Under the pieces are notes generated by a model, which worked only from the letters and a program-made list of their open reading frames with translations, made no database searches and had not been told where the DNA came from. A program made the translations under genes and the position numbers. Below are positions 9,128 to 16,884 of a DNA stretch of 64,000 nt, piece by piece; within the stretch, counting starts at the first letter, position 1, and each line of letters starts with the position of its first letter. This DNA comes from VBAS01 sp035318985 (GTDB lineage: Bacteria > Bacteroidota > Bacteroidia > Chitinophagales > Chitinophagaceae): the NCBI GenBank assembly GCA_035318985.1, contig DATHDP010000131.1, positions 11,046 to 75,045 of the forward strand, written 5' to 3'.

Positions 9128-10786
9128 ATGCTGAAACAACTTTCTATTCAGAATTACGCCATCATCGATGCTATTGATATAAAATTCCCCGGGGGAATGA
9201 ATGTAGTAACTGGTGAGACTGGTGCAGGTAAATCCATCATCATGGGTGCGTTAGGTTTGATACTTGGTGACAGAGCAGATTCATCAGCATTGGTGAATAA
9301 AGAAAAGAAGTGTATTGTAGAAGGGGTTTTTAAAACCGATAATAAAGCTGGTGTAAAAACTTTTTTAAAAGATAATGAACTGGATGGGGATGAAGAGTTG
9401 GTATTGAGAAGGGAGATTGGTGTAAATGGAAAATCAAGAGCATTTATAAATGATACTCCAGTCAACCTTGAGCAACTAAGAGAATTAAGCAGTTTGCTTG
9501 TAGATCTTCACCAGCAATTTGATGCATTGCAGTTGGGTGAAAATGATTTTCAGCGGGAAGTAGTTGATGCCCTGGCAGGTAATAAAAATATTATCGGAGA
9601 ATACAGGATTATTTATAGTGAATGGAAAAGAATTCAACAGGAACTTGATGAACTGAAAGATCAAAAAAAACAATTCGATAAGGAAGCTGATTATAACCGT
9701 TTCCAGTTTACTGAACTTGATGAAGCAAGCTTTCGTGAAAATGAATTAGAAGAAACAGACGCTGAGTTGAAAATGCTGAATAATTCTGAAGGAATTAAAA
9801 GCGCTTTATCAAAAGTTTATTTTGAATTGAAAGAAAGTGAAAGCCCGGTAGTAAACCAATTAAAAGTTTTATCAAACCAATTACAGGTTTACTCTTCATT
9901 TCATCCGCAGCTTCCCGAATTAATTAAAAGATTACAATCTGCGCAATTAGAACTACAAGATGTTGCCGGCGATCTCAATAGTATCAGTGATCATATTAAT
10001 TTCAGTCCCGAAAAAATTGAACAATTGAATGAACGCCTTTCGTTGGGGTATAGGCTGATGAAGAAACATGGAGTAAAAACAACTAATGAATTACTGAATA
10101 TTCAAAAGCAACTTGAAGAAAAATTACAGGCAGTTTTAAATATAGACGATAGTATTCAACAAAAAGAAAAGGAATTGGCTGAAACTAATAAAAAGGCATT
10201 AGAATTGGCAAATCAAATTTCAGAAGCAAGAAAAAAACAAATCAAACCGCTTGAAGAAAAAGTAAACAAATTGCTTGCGCAGGTTGGAATGCCAAATGCA
10301 AAGATCAAGGTTGAGATAAAGGATGAGGCTGAGTTGAATTCATATGGAATGAATAGTATCGAATTTTTATTTGATGCTAATCGCAGCAAACAATTTTTAC
10401 CTGTAAGAAAAGTAGCGAGTGGTGGTGAGTTGAGCAGGTTGATGCTTTGTATAAAATCTTTAGTGGCACAGAAACTGGACATGCCTACATTGATATTTGA
10501 TGAAATTGATACCGGTATTTCTGGTGAAGCTGCAAGACAAGTCGGCATTATCATGAAAGAGCTTGCAGGTAATCGCCAGGTTATTTGTATTACCCATCAA
10601 CCGCAGATCGCTGGTAAGGCTAATGCTCATTTCTTTGTTTATAAAGAAATCGTAAGAGATGAAGTGAAAACAAATATCCGGGTGCTGAACAAAGATGAAA
10701 GGATAACAGCTATTGCCAAAATGCTCAGCGGAGAAAAGCCAACAGCCGCTGCGATGGAGAATGCGAGGGAGATGGTAGGAAATTAG
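9128..10786 (+). CDS. recN: DNA repair protein RecN
   Basis: A 552-aa SMC-like ATPase that acts in double-strand break repair. The N-terminal half-domain carries Walker A GETGAGKSIIMGALG (near residue 30). Two coiled-coil arms fill roughly residues 150-370. The C-terminal half-domain has the ABC signature ASGGELSRLML and Walker B TLIFDEIDTGISG, then the D-loop and switch ITHQPQIAGKA. Length agrees with the RecN family (about 550). The ATG at 9128 (MLKQLSIQNYAI) is preferred to a TTG three codons earlier because RecN proteins typically start at this point. The gene is followed by a GC-rich hairpin. Confidence 0.97.
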   Translation: MLKQLSIQNYAIIDAIDIKFPGGMNVVTGETGAGKSIIMGALGLILGDRADSSALVNKEKKCIVEGVFKTDNKAGVKTFLKDNELDGDEELVLRREIGVNGKSRAFINDTPVNLEQLRELSSLLVDLHQQFDALQLGENDFQREVVDALAGNKNIIGEYRIIYSEWKRIQQELDELKDQKKQFDKEADYNRFQFTELDEASFRENELEETDAELKMLNNSEGIKSALSKVYFELKESESPVVNQLKVLSNQLQVYSSFHPQLPELIKRLQSAQLELQDVAGDLNSISDHINFSPEKIEQLNERLSLGYRLMKKHGVKTTNELLNIQKQLEEKLQAVLNIDDSIQQKEKELAETNKKALELANQISEARKKQIKPLEEKVNKLLAQVGMPNAKIKVEIKDEAELNSYGMNSIEFLFDANRSKQFLPVRKVASGGELSRLMLCIKSLVAQKLDMPTLIFDEIDTGISGEAARQVGIIMKELAGNRQVICITHQPQIAGKANAHFFVYKEIVRDEVKTNIRVLNKDERITAIAKMLSGEKPTAAAMENAREMVGN

Positions 10787-10812
10787 CCCCCAAACCCCCT
10801 AAAGGGGGCTTC
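10785..10812. repeat. CCCC-TAAA-GGGG palindromic element / possible terminator
   Basis: AGCCCCC ... CCCCCTAAAGGGGGCT forms a strong hairpin right after the recN stop. The same short element (a C run, 1-3 bases, then CCCCTAAAGGGG) occurs twice more, in inverted orientation to each other, at 22605-22626 and 22712-22734. It lacks a long T tract, so a REP-like mobile palindrome is as likely as a terminator. Confidence 0.6.
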
Positions 10813-10843
10813 GTGTTCCTTGCTTTGAAATTATTTTATACAA

Positions 10844-11053
10844 ATGAAATCTGCAATTGTTCTTTTATTGATCGTTGCCTTTATGGTTCTTTCTTATTTT
10901 TTGAATCAATGGCTACAAAAAATAATTAGGCCAAAACAATCATTGGGAAGATTGCTTTTTTATTTTTTAGCTGTATTGATCTCTGTTTTTGCTATATCAT
11001 TTTTTATGGTATTTGTTATTGGAAAACTTTACCCTACCGAGCTAATTAAATAA
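10844..11053 (+). CDS. Small two-helix membrane protein, unknown function
   Basis: A 69-aa protein with two hydrophobic segments (about residues 1-20 and 38-62) separated by a basic loop (QKIIRPKQSLGR), as expected for an inner-membrane hairpin with the loop inside the cell. It is read in the same direction as recN and fabI, with 33 bases to fabI. No family is recognised. The regular membrane topology and spacing argue for a real gene, but its function is unknown. Confidence 0.55.
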   Translation: MKSAIVLLLIVAFMVLSYFLNQWLQKIIRPKQSLGRLLFYFLAVLISVFAISFFMVFVIGKLYPTELIK

Positions 11054-11086
11054 CTTCTTACATTTACCGCCACAAAACAAATTGCT

Positions 11087-11905
11087 ATGGCATATAATCT
11101 TTTAAAAGGAAAGAGAGGGATCATTACCGGTGCGCTGGATGCTAATTCTATTGCATGGAAAGTAGCGGAAAAGGCCTATGAAGAAGGCGCAACTTTTGTA
11201 TTAACCAATGCGCCGATCGCTATGAGGATGGGAGAGATCAATAAACTGGCAGAGAAAACAAAGTCTGAGATAATTCCTGCTGATGCGACCAATGTTGATG
11301 AGCTTACCAATCTTTTTACTAAGTCACAAGAAGTGCTTGGCGGAAAGATCGATTTTGTACTTCACTCGATCGGTATGAGTGTGAACATCCGGAAAAAAAT
11401 TCCTTACACAGAATCTAATTATGATTACTTCATGAAAGGAATTGATGTATCAGCAATGTCTTTTCATAAAATGCTGGCGGTGGCAAGAAAATTAGATGCA
11501 ATCAATGAATGGGGAAGTGTAGTGGCCCTGACTTATATGGCAGCACAAAGGACATATCCTTTTTATACAGATATGGCAGATATAAAAGCGATGCTTGAAT
11601 CCATTGCCCGCAGTTTTGGTTATCATTATGGTGTTGAAAAGAAAGTTCGTATCAATACCGTTTCTCAATCACCAACAAAAACAACGGCAGGTACAGGCAT
11701 AAAAGGTTTTGGAGATTTCTTTGATTATGCAAATTCAATTGCGCCGCTTGGTAATGCGACCGCAGAAGATTGTGCTAATTATTGCATTACTCTTTTTTCT
11801 GATCTTACCAGGATGGTAACAATGCAAAACCTGTTTCATGATGGTGGCTATTCAACTACTGGTGTAAGTAATGAAGTGATGCAGAAGTTAGGTGTTACAG
11901 AATAA
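11087..11905 (+). CDS. fabI: Enoyl-[acyl-carrier-protein] reductase FabI
   Basis: A 272-aa short-chain dehydrogenase of the FabI type, catalysing the final NAD(P)H-dependent reduction in each fatty-acid elongation cycle. Visible features are the N-terminal nucleotide-binding segment GKRGIITGALDANSIAWK, the HSIGMS strand, and the catalytic Tyr-x6-Lys (YTDMADIK) followed by a C-terminal dinucleotide-fold end. The glycine-rich loop (ITGALDANSIAW) differs from the textbook GVANxxSIAW, as seen in Bacteroidota FabI proteins. Length is normal. It is a cytoplasmic enzyme; triclosan sensitivity cannot be read from the sequence. Confidence 0.93.
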   Translation: MAYNLLKGKRGIITGALDANSIAWKVAEKAYEEGATFVLTNAPIAMRMGEINKLAEKTKSEIIPADATNVDELTNLFTKSQEVLGGKIDFVLHSIGMSVNIRKKIPYTESNYDYFMKGIDVSAMSFHKMLAVARKLDAINEWGSVVALTYMAAQRTYPFYTDMADIKAMLESIARSFGYHYGVEKKVRINTVSQSPTKTTAGTGIKGFGDFFDYANSIAPLGNATAEDCANYCITLFSDLTRMVTMQNLFHDGGYSTTGVSNEVMQKLGVTE

Positions 11906-11906
11906 A

Positions 11907-12054
11907 TGGCGAATAGGATTACCGAAGTACAAGTGTGCGACCCTTCGCTTCGCTCTGGGTAAACTGCGACGCTTATTGTTTATAAGCGAATGGAACCTTG
12001 AACGGAGCGTCGCAACAAAAGTTTAATAGTAGTAATTAAGCTTGGTACATAATT
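11907..12054 (+). repeat. Intergenic structured repeat, copy B (full form)
   Basis: This element after fabI has nested inverted repeats. The outer arms are TGCGACGCT (11965-11973) and AGCGTCGCA (12006-12014). The inner hairpin is GCTTAT-TGTTT-ATAAGC (11971-11987). It is closely similar to copy C (36835-36988) over most of its length and shares its outer blocks with copy A (8195-8273). No open reading frame of interest is present. Confidence 0.8.
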
Positions 12055-12056
12055 AA

Positions 12057-12090
12057 AAAGTCCCGGCAATGCGGGACTTTAATATTTTTT
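12057..12090. terminator. Bidirectional terminator
   Basis: AAAGTCCCG and CGGGACTTT form a 9-bp perfect stem around a 6-base loop, with A-rich sequence before and AATATTTTTT after. It can terminate both fabI (plus strand) and the convergent DUF2795 gene (minus strand). Confidence 0.8.
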
Positions 12091-12111
12091 GGCTCATAGC
12101 CAAAGCCTACT

Positions 12112-12336
12112 TTAATATTCATCTTCATTGAACATAAAATCTTCCTGGCTGGGGTAATCGGGCCAGATGTCTTCAATGCTTTCATAAACTTCGCCACCTT
12201 CATCTTCCAATTCCTGCAGGTTCTCTACCACTTCAATAGGGGCTCCGCTACGGATCGAATAATCGATGAGTTCGTCTTTAGTGGCCGGCCATGGCGCTTC
12301 TTCGAGATATGATGCTAATTCTAAGGTCCAGAACAT
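12112..12336 (-). CDS. DUF2795 family protein
   Basis: A 74-aa acidic protein with the DUF2795 pattern LASYLEEAPWPATKDELIDY, followed by APIEVVENLQEL and an acidic tail (SQEDFMFNEDEY). The family is small, cytoplasmic and of unknown function; members are short helical proteins found across Bacteroidota, often as a single conserved copy. It has its own promoter at 12410-12440 and a shared terminator downstream, so it is probably monocistronic. Confidence 0.88.
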   Translation of the reverse strand: MFWTLELASYLEEAPWPATKDELIDYSIRSGAPIEVVENLQELEDEGGEVYESIEDIWPDYPSQEDFMFNEDEY

Positions 12337-12409
12337 TTCTTGGGTTTTTGATTATCAGGAAACGGGTTTTTAACTTCTACAACGCAAACCCGGCCCCTCT
12401 AATTTTTCG

Positions 12410-12440
12410 CAAATGTAGCTTTAATAACGAATTTACCAAA
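12410..12440 (-). promoter_or_regulatory. Bacteroidota-type promoter for the DUF2795 gene
   Basis: On the minus strand TTTG (12440-12437) is followed after exactly 19 bases by TACATTTG (12417-12410), a perfect match to the TTTG-N19-TAnnTTTG promoter of this phylum. The start codon lies 73 bases downstream. Confidence 0.75.
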
Positions 12441-12559
12441 TCGGGGTTTTTACCGCCGGTATAAATGGTTTCTTAAATTTCGAAGCCTCATTTGAACCGC
12501 TTATTTTTAGGGCTCAGGTTTTACAGATTATTTGATTACTTAAATTCCATAAAGGCTGC

Positions 12560-13210
12560 ATGCTAACCGGTAAAAATATTTATAAACGTTATGGCTCTCT
12601 GGAAGTTCTCAGGGGTGTGAATCTTGAAATTAATAAAGGAGAGGTGGTGGCCATTGTTGGGCCTTCAGGTTGCGGCAAAAGCACTTTACTGCATATTCTG
12701 GGGTCACTCGATAGGGCAGATATGGGAGAAATAGTTATCAACAATAAAGCTCTTAGTCTTCTTTCAGGCAACAAACTGGCTGCTTTCCGGAATAAACATA
12801 TTGGCTTCGTGTTCCAGTTTCACCATTTATTGCCAGAATTTACGGCATTGGAAAATGTATGTATTCCGGGCTGGCTTGCGGGAAGAAATAAAAATGAGGT
12901 AAAGGAAAAAGCTGAAGGACTTTTAAAAATATTGGGGCTTGTAAATAGAAATGAAAATAAACCAAACCAGTTGTCTGGTGGTGAACAGCAAAGAGTAGCT
13001 GTGGCCAGGGCTTTAATAAATAATCCGGATATAGTATTTGCGGACGAGCCAACAGGCAATCTTGATAGCGCCAATGCGCAGGAACTCCATGAACTATTTT
13101 TTGACTTGCGAAAACAATTCAATCAAACTTTTCTTATTGTGACGCATAATGAAGAACTCTCACAATTAAGCGATAGGGTGCTGCATATGAAAGATGGATT
13201 GATTGTTTAA
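12560..13210 (+). CDS. LolD-like ABC transporter ATP-binding protein
   Basis: A 216-aa nucleotide-binding subunit of the LolD/MacB/FtsE class. It has Walker A GPSGCGKSTLLHILGSLD, Q-loop FVFQFHHLLPEFTALENV, signature LSGGEQQRVAVARAL, Walker [14 protein letters not shown] and the switch histidine in IVTHNEEL. The HHLLPEFTALENV segment is typical of LolD, which extracts lipoproteins from the inner membrane together with LolCE-type permeases. No permease is adjacent, so the partner is encoded elsewhere. The downstream gene is convergent, 4 bases away. The class is certain; lipoprotein export is the most likely role. Confidence 0.9.
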   Translation: MLTGKNIYKRYGSLEVLRGVNLEINKGEVVAIVGPSGCGKSTLLHILGSLDRADMGEIVINNKALSLLSGNKLAAFRNKHIGFVFQFHHLLPEFTALENVCIPGWLAGRNKNEVKEKAEGLLKILGLVNRNENKPNQLSGGEQQRVAVARALINNPDIVFADEPTGNLDSANAQELHELFFDLRKQFNQTFLIVTHNEELSQLSDRVLHMKDGLIV

Positions 13211-13214
13211 TGTA

Positions 13215-14804
13215 TTATTCCTCCCAGACCACCAATTTGATCTTTGAGGTTTGGGATCCGTTAGAGAGTTTAAGTGTATTTTCTCCTTCAGCAGTATAGC
13301 GGGTGCGGTTTCCAACTGTTTCTTTTTTAAAGGTTAAATTCTTCTCAATCATTGTATCGAAATCAACAGACCAGTCGAAGTCTTCTTCCGAAGAAGAAGA
13401 TTGCGAAGGCATGTAAGTGGCATAGTATGAAAACGAACCCTTTGTATTAAAAGTCAGACGCAGACCTACTCTCCCGAAATCTCCATTATAATCAAAAACG
13501 ATGTTGCTTTTTTTTATGTCGCCATGGGAATTCTGCCGAATTTTTTGCTCTGTCACATCACCTTTGCCGGCGCAGTTACAGATAACTGTGGATTTCCAAT
13601 AATCATTTTTATTGAATTTATACGAGCCTGAGCCAAGCACATCTGGTACCTTGGTTCCAACTTCTTCTTCATCTGAAATGCTCAATGTGATATGCTCTGC
13701 TGTTCCACCATCACCATAAAAACTGGCCCTATAAGAAATGTTCGTAGTTTCCTTACCTGTAAAAAAATTATTCATCACATCACCATCGACATTAGTTGTC
13801 AACTGCGAAATGCCGTCATAAGTATAGACCACATAGCCTGAATAGGTATATTTTATATTGACTGGTGCATCTCCAAACAGAATGCTGTTGCAACCCGTTA
13901 CATCTTTGCCGGGACTGTATGCTGCAATGAATGCTTCTTTAGAACCTGCCTTTAATGTAAAAGTTGCTTTTGCAATTCCATTAGCATCGGTAATAACTTT
14001 TTCCGGAGTTACTATGCCACCTGTAGTGCCTGGTACTTTAAATCCTTCAAACGTTGTTTCAGTAAATAAGACTTCACGACCGGCAAGCGGTTTGCCATCA
14101 CAATCTTTAACTTCTATAGTGAATGAAGTACTCTCGCCGGCTTTTAATATTTTCTTTTGAGGAACAATTTTTATAGGATCGCCCCAACTTACTGGATAGA
14201 GGGACAATTCTTTCGATTGTTGTCTTTCTGCCAACTCAAACTTTTTTATTTTATCAGCAAGTGGAGAAAGTTGTGCAACGACTTGGTGCGCTATGTTGCT
14301 AACATTTCCAGCAACAGAAGAAAGCGAAAAATTTGTTTGTGCAGTAATAACGACTTTACGACTGCATGCTGCTTGTACTTCAACATGTAATTGACAGCTC
14401 GTGCCATTATTAGTGATAGATCCTGTCATTATGTAACTTCCATATTTGGAAAGATCAGGAGAGATAAGTGGATTGGATGGAAGATTTATAAAAGTTTCTC
14501 CGCCCACTGACAACTGCTCAACATCACCTGTGTCTACTGAAGGCGGAATGGTCATTTTTATACAGCCGCTTTCATTATTTGCAATTTGTGTTGAAACGAC
14601 TGATGCGATCATAAATAAATTTTTCCATTCGGGCCAAAGATTTTCAGTGCCTTCTTCTTTGTTTGGTTGTTTTACCTGTATGTCAAAGCCAAATCCTGCG
14701 ATCTTTGGAATTTCCTTGCAATTGCCACATTGCTGTGCTTTTGCTGAATTGATCATCAGCAAAAGCACAAAGCAAATGAAAGCGGATGTTTTGGTTGCGA
14801 CCAT
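13215..14804 (-). CDS. Secreted protein with Ig-like (Big-1 type) domain, unknown function
   Basis: A 529-aa protein with a signal peptide (cleavage near SAKAQQ). Residues about 60-200 resemble CsgG/TolB-like periplasmic folds (TGSITNNG, VVITAQTNFSLSS, VVAQLSPLADKIKKFE), though this is weak. Residues about 215-310 form a Big-1/invasin-like Ig domain (GESTSFTIEVKDCDGKPLAG, ITDANGIAKATFTLKAG). The rest is beta-rich with no recognised family. It begins 2 bases after the stop of the OmpA-family gene, so the two are co-transcribed and probably act together at the cell envelope. The function is not known. Confidence 0.7.
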   Translation of the reverse strand: MVATKTSAFICFVLLLMINSAKAQQCGNCKEIPKIAGFGFDIQVKQPNKEEGTENLWPEWKNLFMIASVVSTQIANNESGCIKMTIPPSVDTGDVEQLSVGGETFINLPSNPLISPDLSKYGSYIMTGSITNNGTSCQLHVEVQAACSRKVVITAQTNFSLSSVAGNVSNIAHQVVAQLSPLADKIKKFELAERQQSKELSLYPVSWGDPIKIVPQKKILKAGESTSFTIEVKDCDGKPLAGREVLFTETTFEGFKVPGTTGGIVTPEKVITDANGIAKATFTLKAGSKEAFIAAYSPGKDVTGCNSILFGDAPVNIKYTYSGYVVYTYDGISQLTTNVDGDVMNNFFTGKETTNISYRASFYGDGGTAEHITLSISDEEEVGTKVPDVLGSGSYKFNKNDYWKSTVICNCAGKGDVTEQKIRQNSHGDIKKSNIVFDYNGDFGRVGLRLTFNTKGSFSYYATYMPSQSSSSEEDFDWSVDFDTMIEKNLTFKKETVGNRTRYTAEGENTLKLSNGSQTSKIKLVVWEE

Positions 14805-14806
14805 TT

Positions 14807-16084
14807 TTACAATTTCACAAATTCAACGCGACGATTTTGTGCTTTTCCTTCAGCAGTTTTGTTATCACCAATGGGTTTTGTTTCACCCATGCCATCGGTC
14901 TCTAATCGTGAAGCATCAATATTAAATTCCTTACTCAGTGCCTCTTTCACAGACGCTGCTCTTTTTTTAGACAATTCAAGATTTTTTGCATCATCACCAT
15001 CAGCATCAGTATGACCAATGATCTTTACTTTTACATCAGTGTTATCTGAAAGAATTGTAGCTATTTCTTTTAATGTACCGTATGAAACAGGTTTGATCTT
15101 ATCTGAGTTAACATCGAATAAAATTCCGGTAGTACTCCACGACCCTTCTGTTATCAATTTATTTCTTGTATCAGCGGCAGCAGTTGCAATTTTTATATTT
15201 GAGATATAATAATCATAAGCGGTGGGTGACCCACCATAGCTGGTGGTTTCAAATGCAAGTTTTTTTAGATCCATATTTTCAGCAAGACCTTTAGGAAGAT
15301 CATACATTTTATCCTGGTTGATCCACACTCTTATTCTTTGCTTTTGCACCCAAAGAGCTATATGTACGGGAGTATTCTTGTGGTTATAATCGTAAAAAGT
15401 GCTGAAGAGTTGTTTTTTCCCTTCTGTAATAGGATAACCCTTACCATTCCTGGATTCAAAAAAAATTCCATCATTACTGCCATCTACATTAATTCCACCA
15501 TGTGGAGCTATACTGACCTCTACAACTTGAGGAAGAGGATCTGCTTGAAGTTTATCCGACTCTAACTGAAGTTTTATATATGGTACAGCCACGGCGTCCT
15601 TAAACTCGACCAACAGATCAAACTCGACGGTATAGTTTTCGGGGAGTTTATTTTTGTAAGGGGATTCATATTTAGTTCCTTCGGTGATCTTCAGCCATTT
15701 TCCGGGCAAGCCTTCCAACGTCACAACCTCACCTGATCCATTTGTATTCCATTTCAATGGAAATTCACCAATAACATCTTGCGAAAAATCTTCTGCATAG
15801 ACAATTTTATCACCGGGAACAAAATCATATTTTGAATAACTTTTTAATCCTTTGGATTCTGATTTGGTTTTTACTTCTTCAGTTCCTGAATTTTCTTCAG
15901 TACCGTTATTTTCCTTTTTATTTTTTCCTTCCGCTTTGTCTAAACCTTTGTCAACCGTTTCGTCTACTTTTTGATCGCCTCTTTGTTTCACCTTGTTCTT
16001 TATTCTATCCAGGATTTGTGCAGAAGAGAAATTAAAACTTACGCAAAGTGCAAAGCACATCACAATAGCCAGGAACTGTTTCAT
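14807..16084 (-). CDS. OmpA family protein with central lectin-like beta domain
   Basis: A 425-aa exported protein. The signal peptide ends near NFSSAQ. A charged, low-complexity Lys/Glu-rich stretch follows (about residues 30-85). A central beta-rich region (about 90-300; DKIVYAEDFSQD, LPENYTVEFDLLVEF, WVQKQRIRVWINQ) has a concanavalin-like look. The C-terminal OmpA domain (about 310-425) has the peptidoglycan-binding pattern IIGHTDADGDDAKNLELSKK and NRRVEFV. It should anchor to peptidoglycan from the periplasmic side. ATG at 16084 sits immediately before the signal peptide; a start 8 codons earlier is less likely. It is the first gene of an operon with the Ig-like protein. Confidence 0.88.
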   Translation of the reverse strand: MKQFLAIVMCFALCVSFNFSSAQILDRIKNKVKQRGDQKVDETVDKGLDKAEGKNKKENNGTEENSGTEEVKTKSESKGLKSYSKYDFVPGDKIVYAEDFSQDVIGEFPLKWNTNGSGEVVTLEGLPGKWLKITEGTKYESPYKNKLPENYTVEFDLLVEFKDAVAVPYIKLQLESDKLQADPLPQVVEVSIAPHGGINVDGSNDGIFFESRNGKGYPITEGKKQLFSTFYDYNHKNTPVHIALWVQKQRIRVWINQDKMYDLPKGLAENMDLKKLAFETTSYGGSPTAYDYYISNIKIATAAADTRNKLITEGSWSTTGILFDVNSDKIKPVSYGTLKEIATILSDNTDVKVKIIGHTDADGDDAKNLELSKKRAASVKEALSKEFNIDASRLETDGMGETKPIGDNKTAEGKAQNRRVEFVKL

Positions 16085-16187
16085 GTTTTTTTGGGATTTA
16101 GTATTCAAAGAAACAGAAATGAAAAAGCGAAGACAATCAGATAAAAGTCTGATTTTATTGCCTGGTCAAAGTTGAAACAGTAGGCTT

Positions 16188-16841
16188 TTAGATCTGCGAT
16201 TTGTTGATAGATCCCCGTTGAGGCTGTAACACTTTAGCAACTGCCTGGGATTTTGAGTTTACATGTAATTTTTCGTAGATACTTGAGATATGGCTGCGGA
16301 CGGTATGAATGCTGACAAAATATTTTTCAGCAATTTTTTTATAGCTAAGCCCGTCAACCAATGCGTACAGAATTTCTTTTTCTCTTGAAGTAAGCTGGTG
16401 ATCTTCTAAAACAGAAGAAGGTTTTACGTGGAAAGCCTGGATCACTTTGCGGGCAATGCTTGGACTCATTGGTGCCCCGCCATCATGTAATTCCTTTATG
16501 GCCTCAAGTATTTCTTCAGGCGGGGTTTTCTTTAATAAATAGCCCGAAGCACCTGATCGTATAGCTTCAAATATTTTTTCATCATCTTCAAAAACCGTGA
16601 ACATGATCACTTGTATACTTTCAAAATTTGATTTTACAGTTCTTACTCCTTCTATCCCGTTGATAGCCGGTAAACCGATGTCCATTAACACTATATCAGG
16701 CTGGCTTTTTTGAAATTCACTTACCACATTCAGCAGATTATTCAATGAAGCAACACATTTCATGTTTGAGGTACGATTAAAAAGTTGTTCAAGACTTTGC
16801 CTCAATGCAGTATTATCTTCTACTATGGCCAATTTGATCAT
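16188..16841 (-). CDS. NarL/FixJ-family response regulator of a two-component pair
   Basis: A 217-aa regulator. The receiver domain (residues 1-120) has the acidic pocket EDN, the phospho-acceptor Asp in IVLMDIGLP, and the conserved Lys in YLLKKTPPEE. The C-terminal LuxR-type helix-turn-helix (about 145-205) shows TSREKEILYALVDGLSYKKI and SIHTVRSHISSIYEKL. The gene starts 44 bases after the propeller sensor kinase, its presumed cognate kinase. It is closely similar to the orphan regulator at 59614-60255, including the linker phrase HDGGAPMSPSIARKV. The target genes are unknown. Confidence 0.95.
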   Translation of the reverse strand: MIKLAIVEDNTALRQSLEQLFNRTSNMKCVASLNNLLNVVSEFQKSQPDIVLMDIGLPAINGIEGVRTVKSNFESIQVIMFTVFEDDEKIFEAIRSGASGYLLKKTPPEEILEAIKELHDGGAPMSPSIARKVIQAFHVKPSSVLEDHQLTSREKEILYALVDGLSYKKIAEKYFVSIHTVRSHISSIYEKLHVNSKSQAVAKVLQPQRGSINKSQI

Positions 16842-16884
16842 GTAACAAAAATGAGGGATTAAGAGATCAGTTACTATCGGATAT

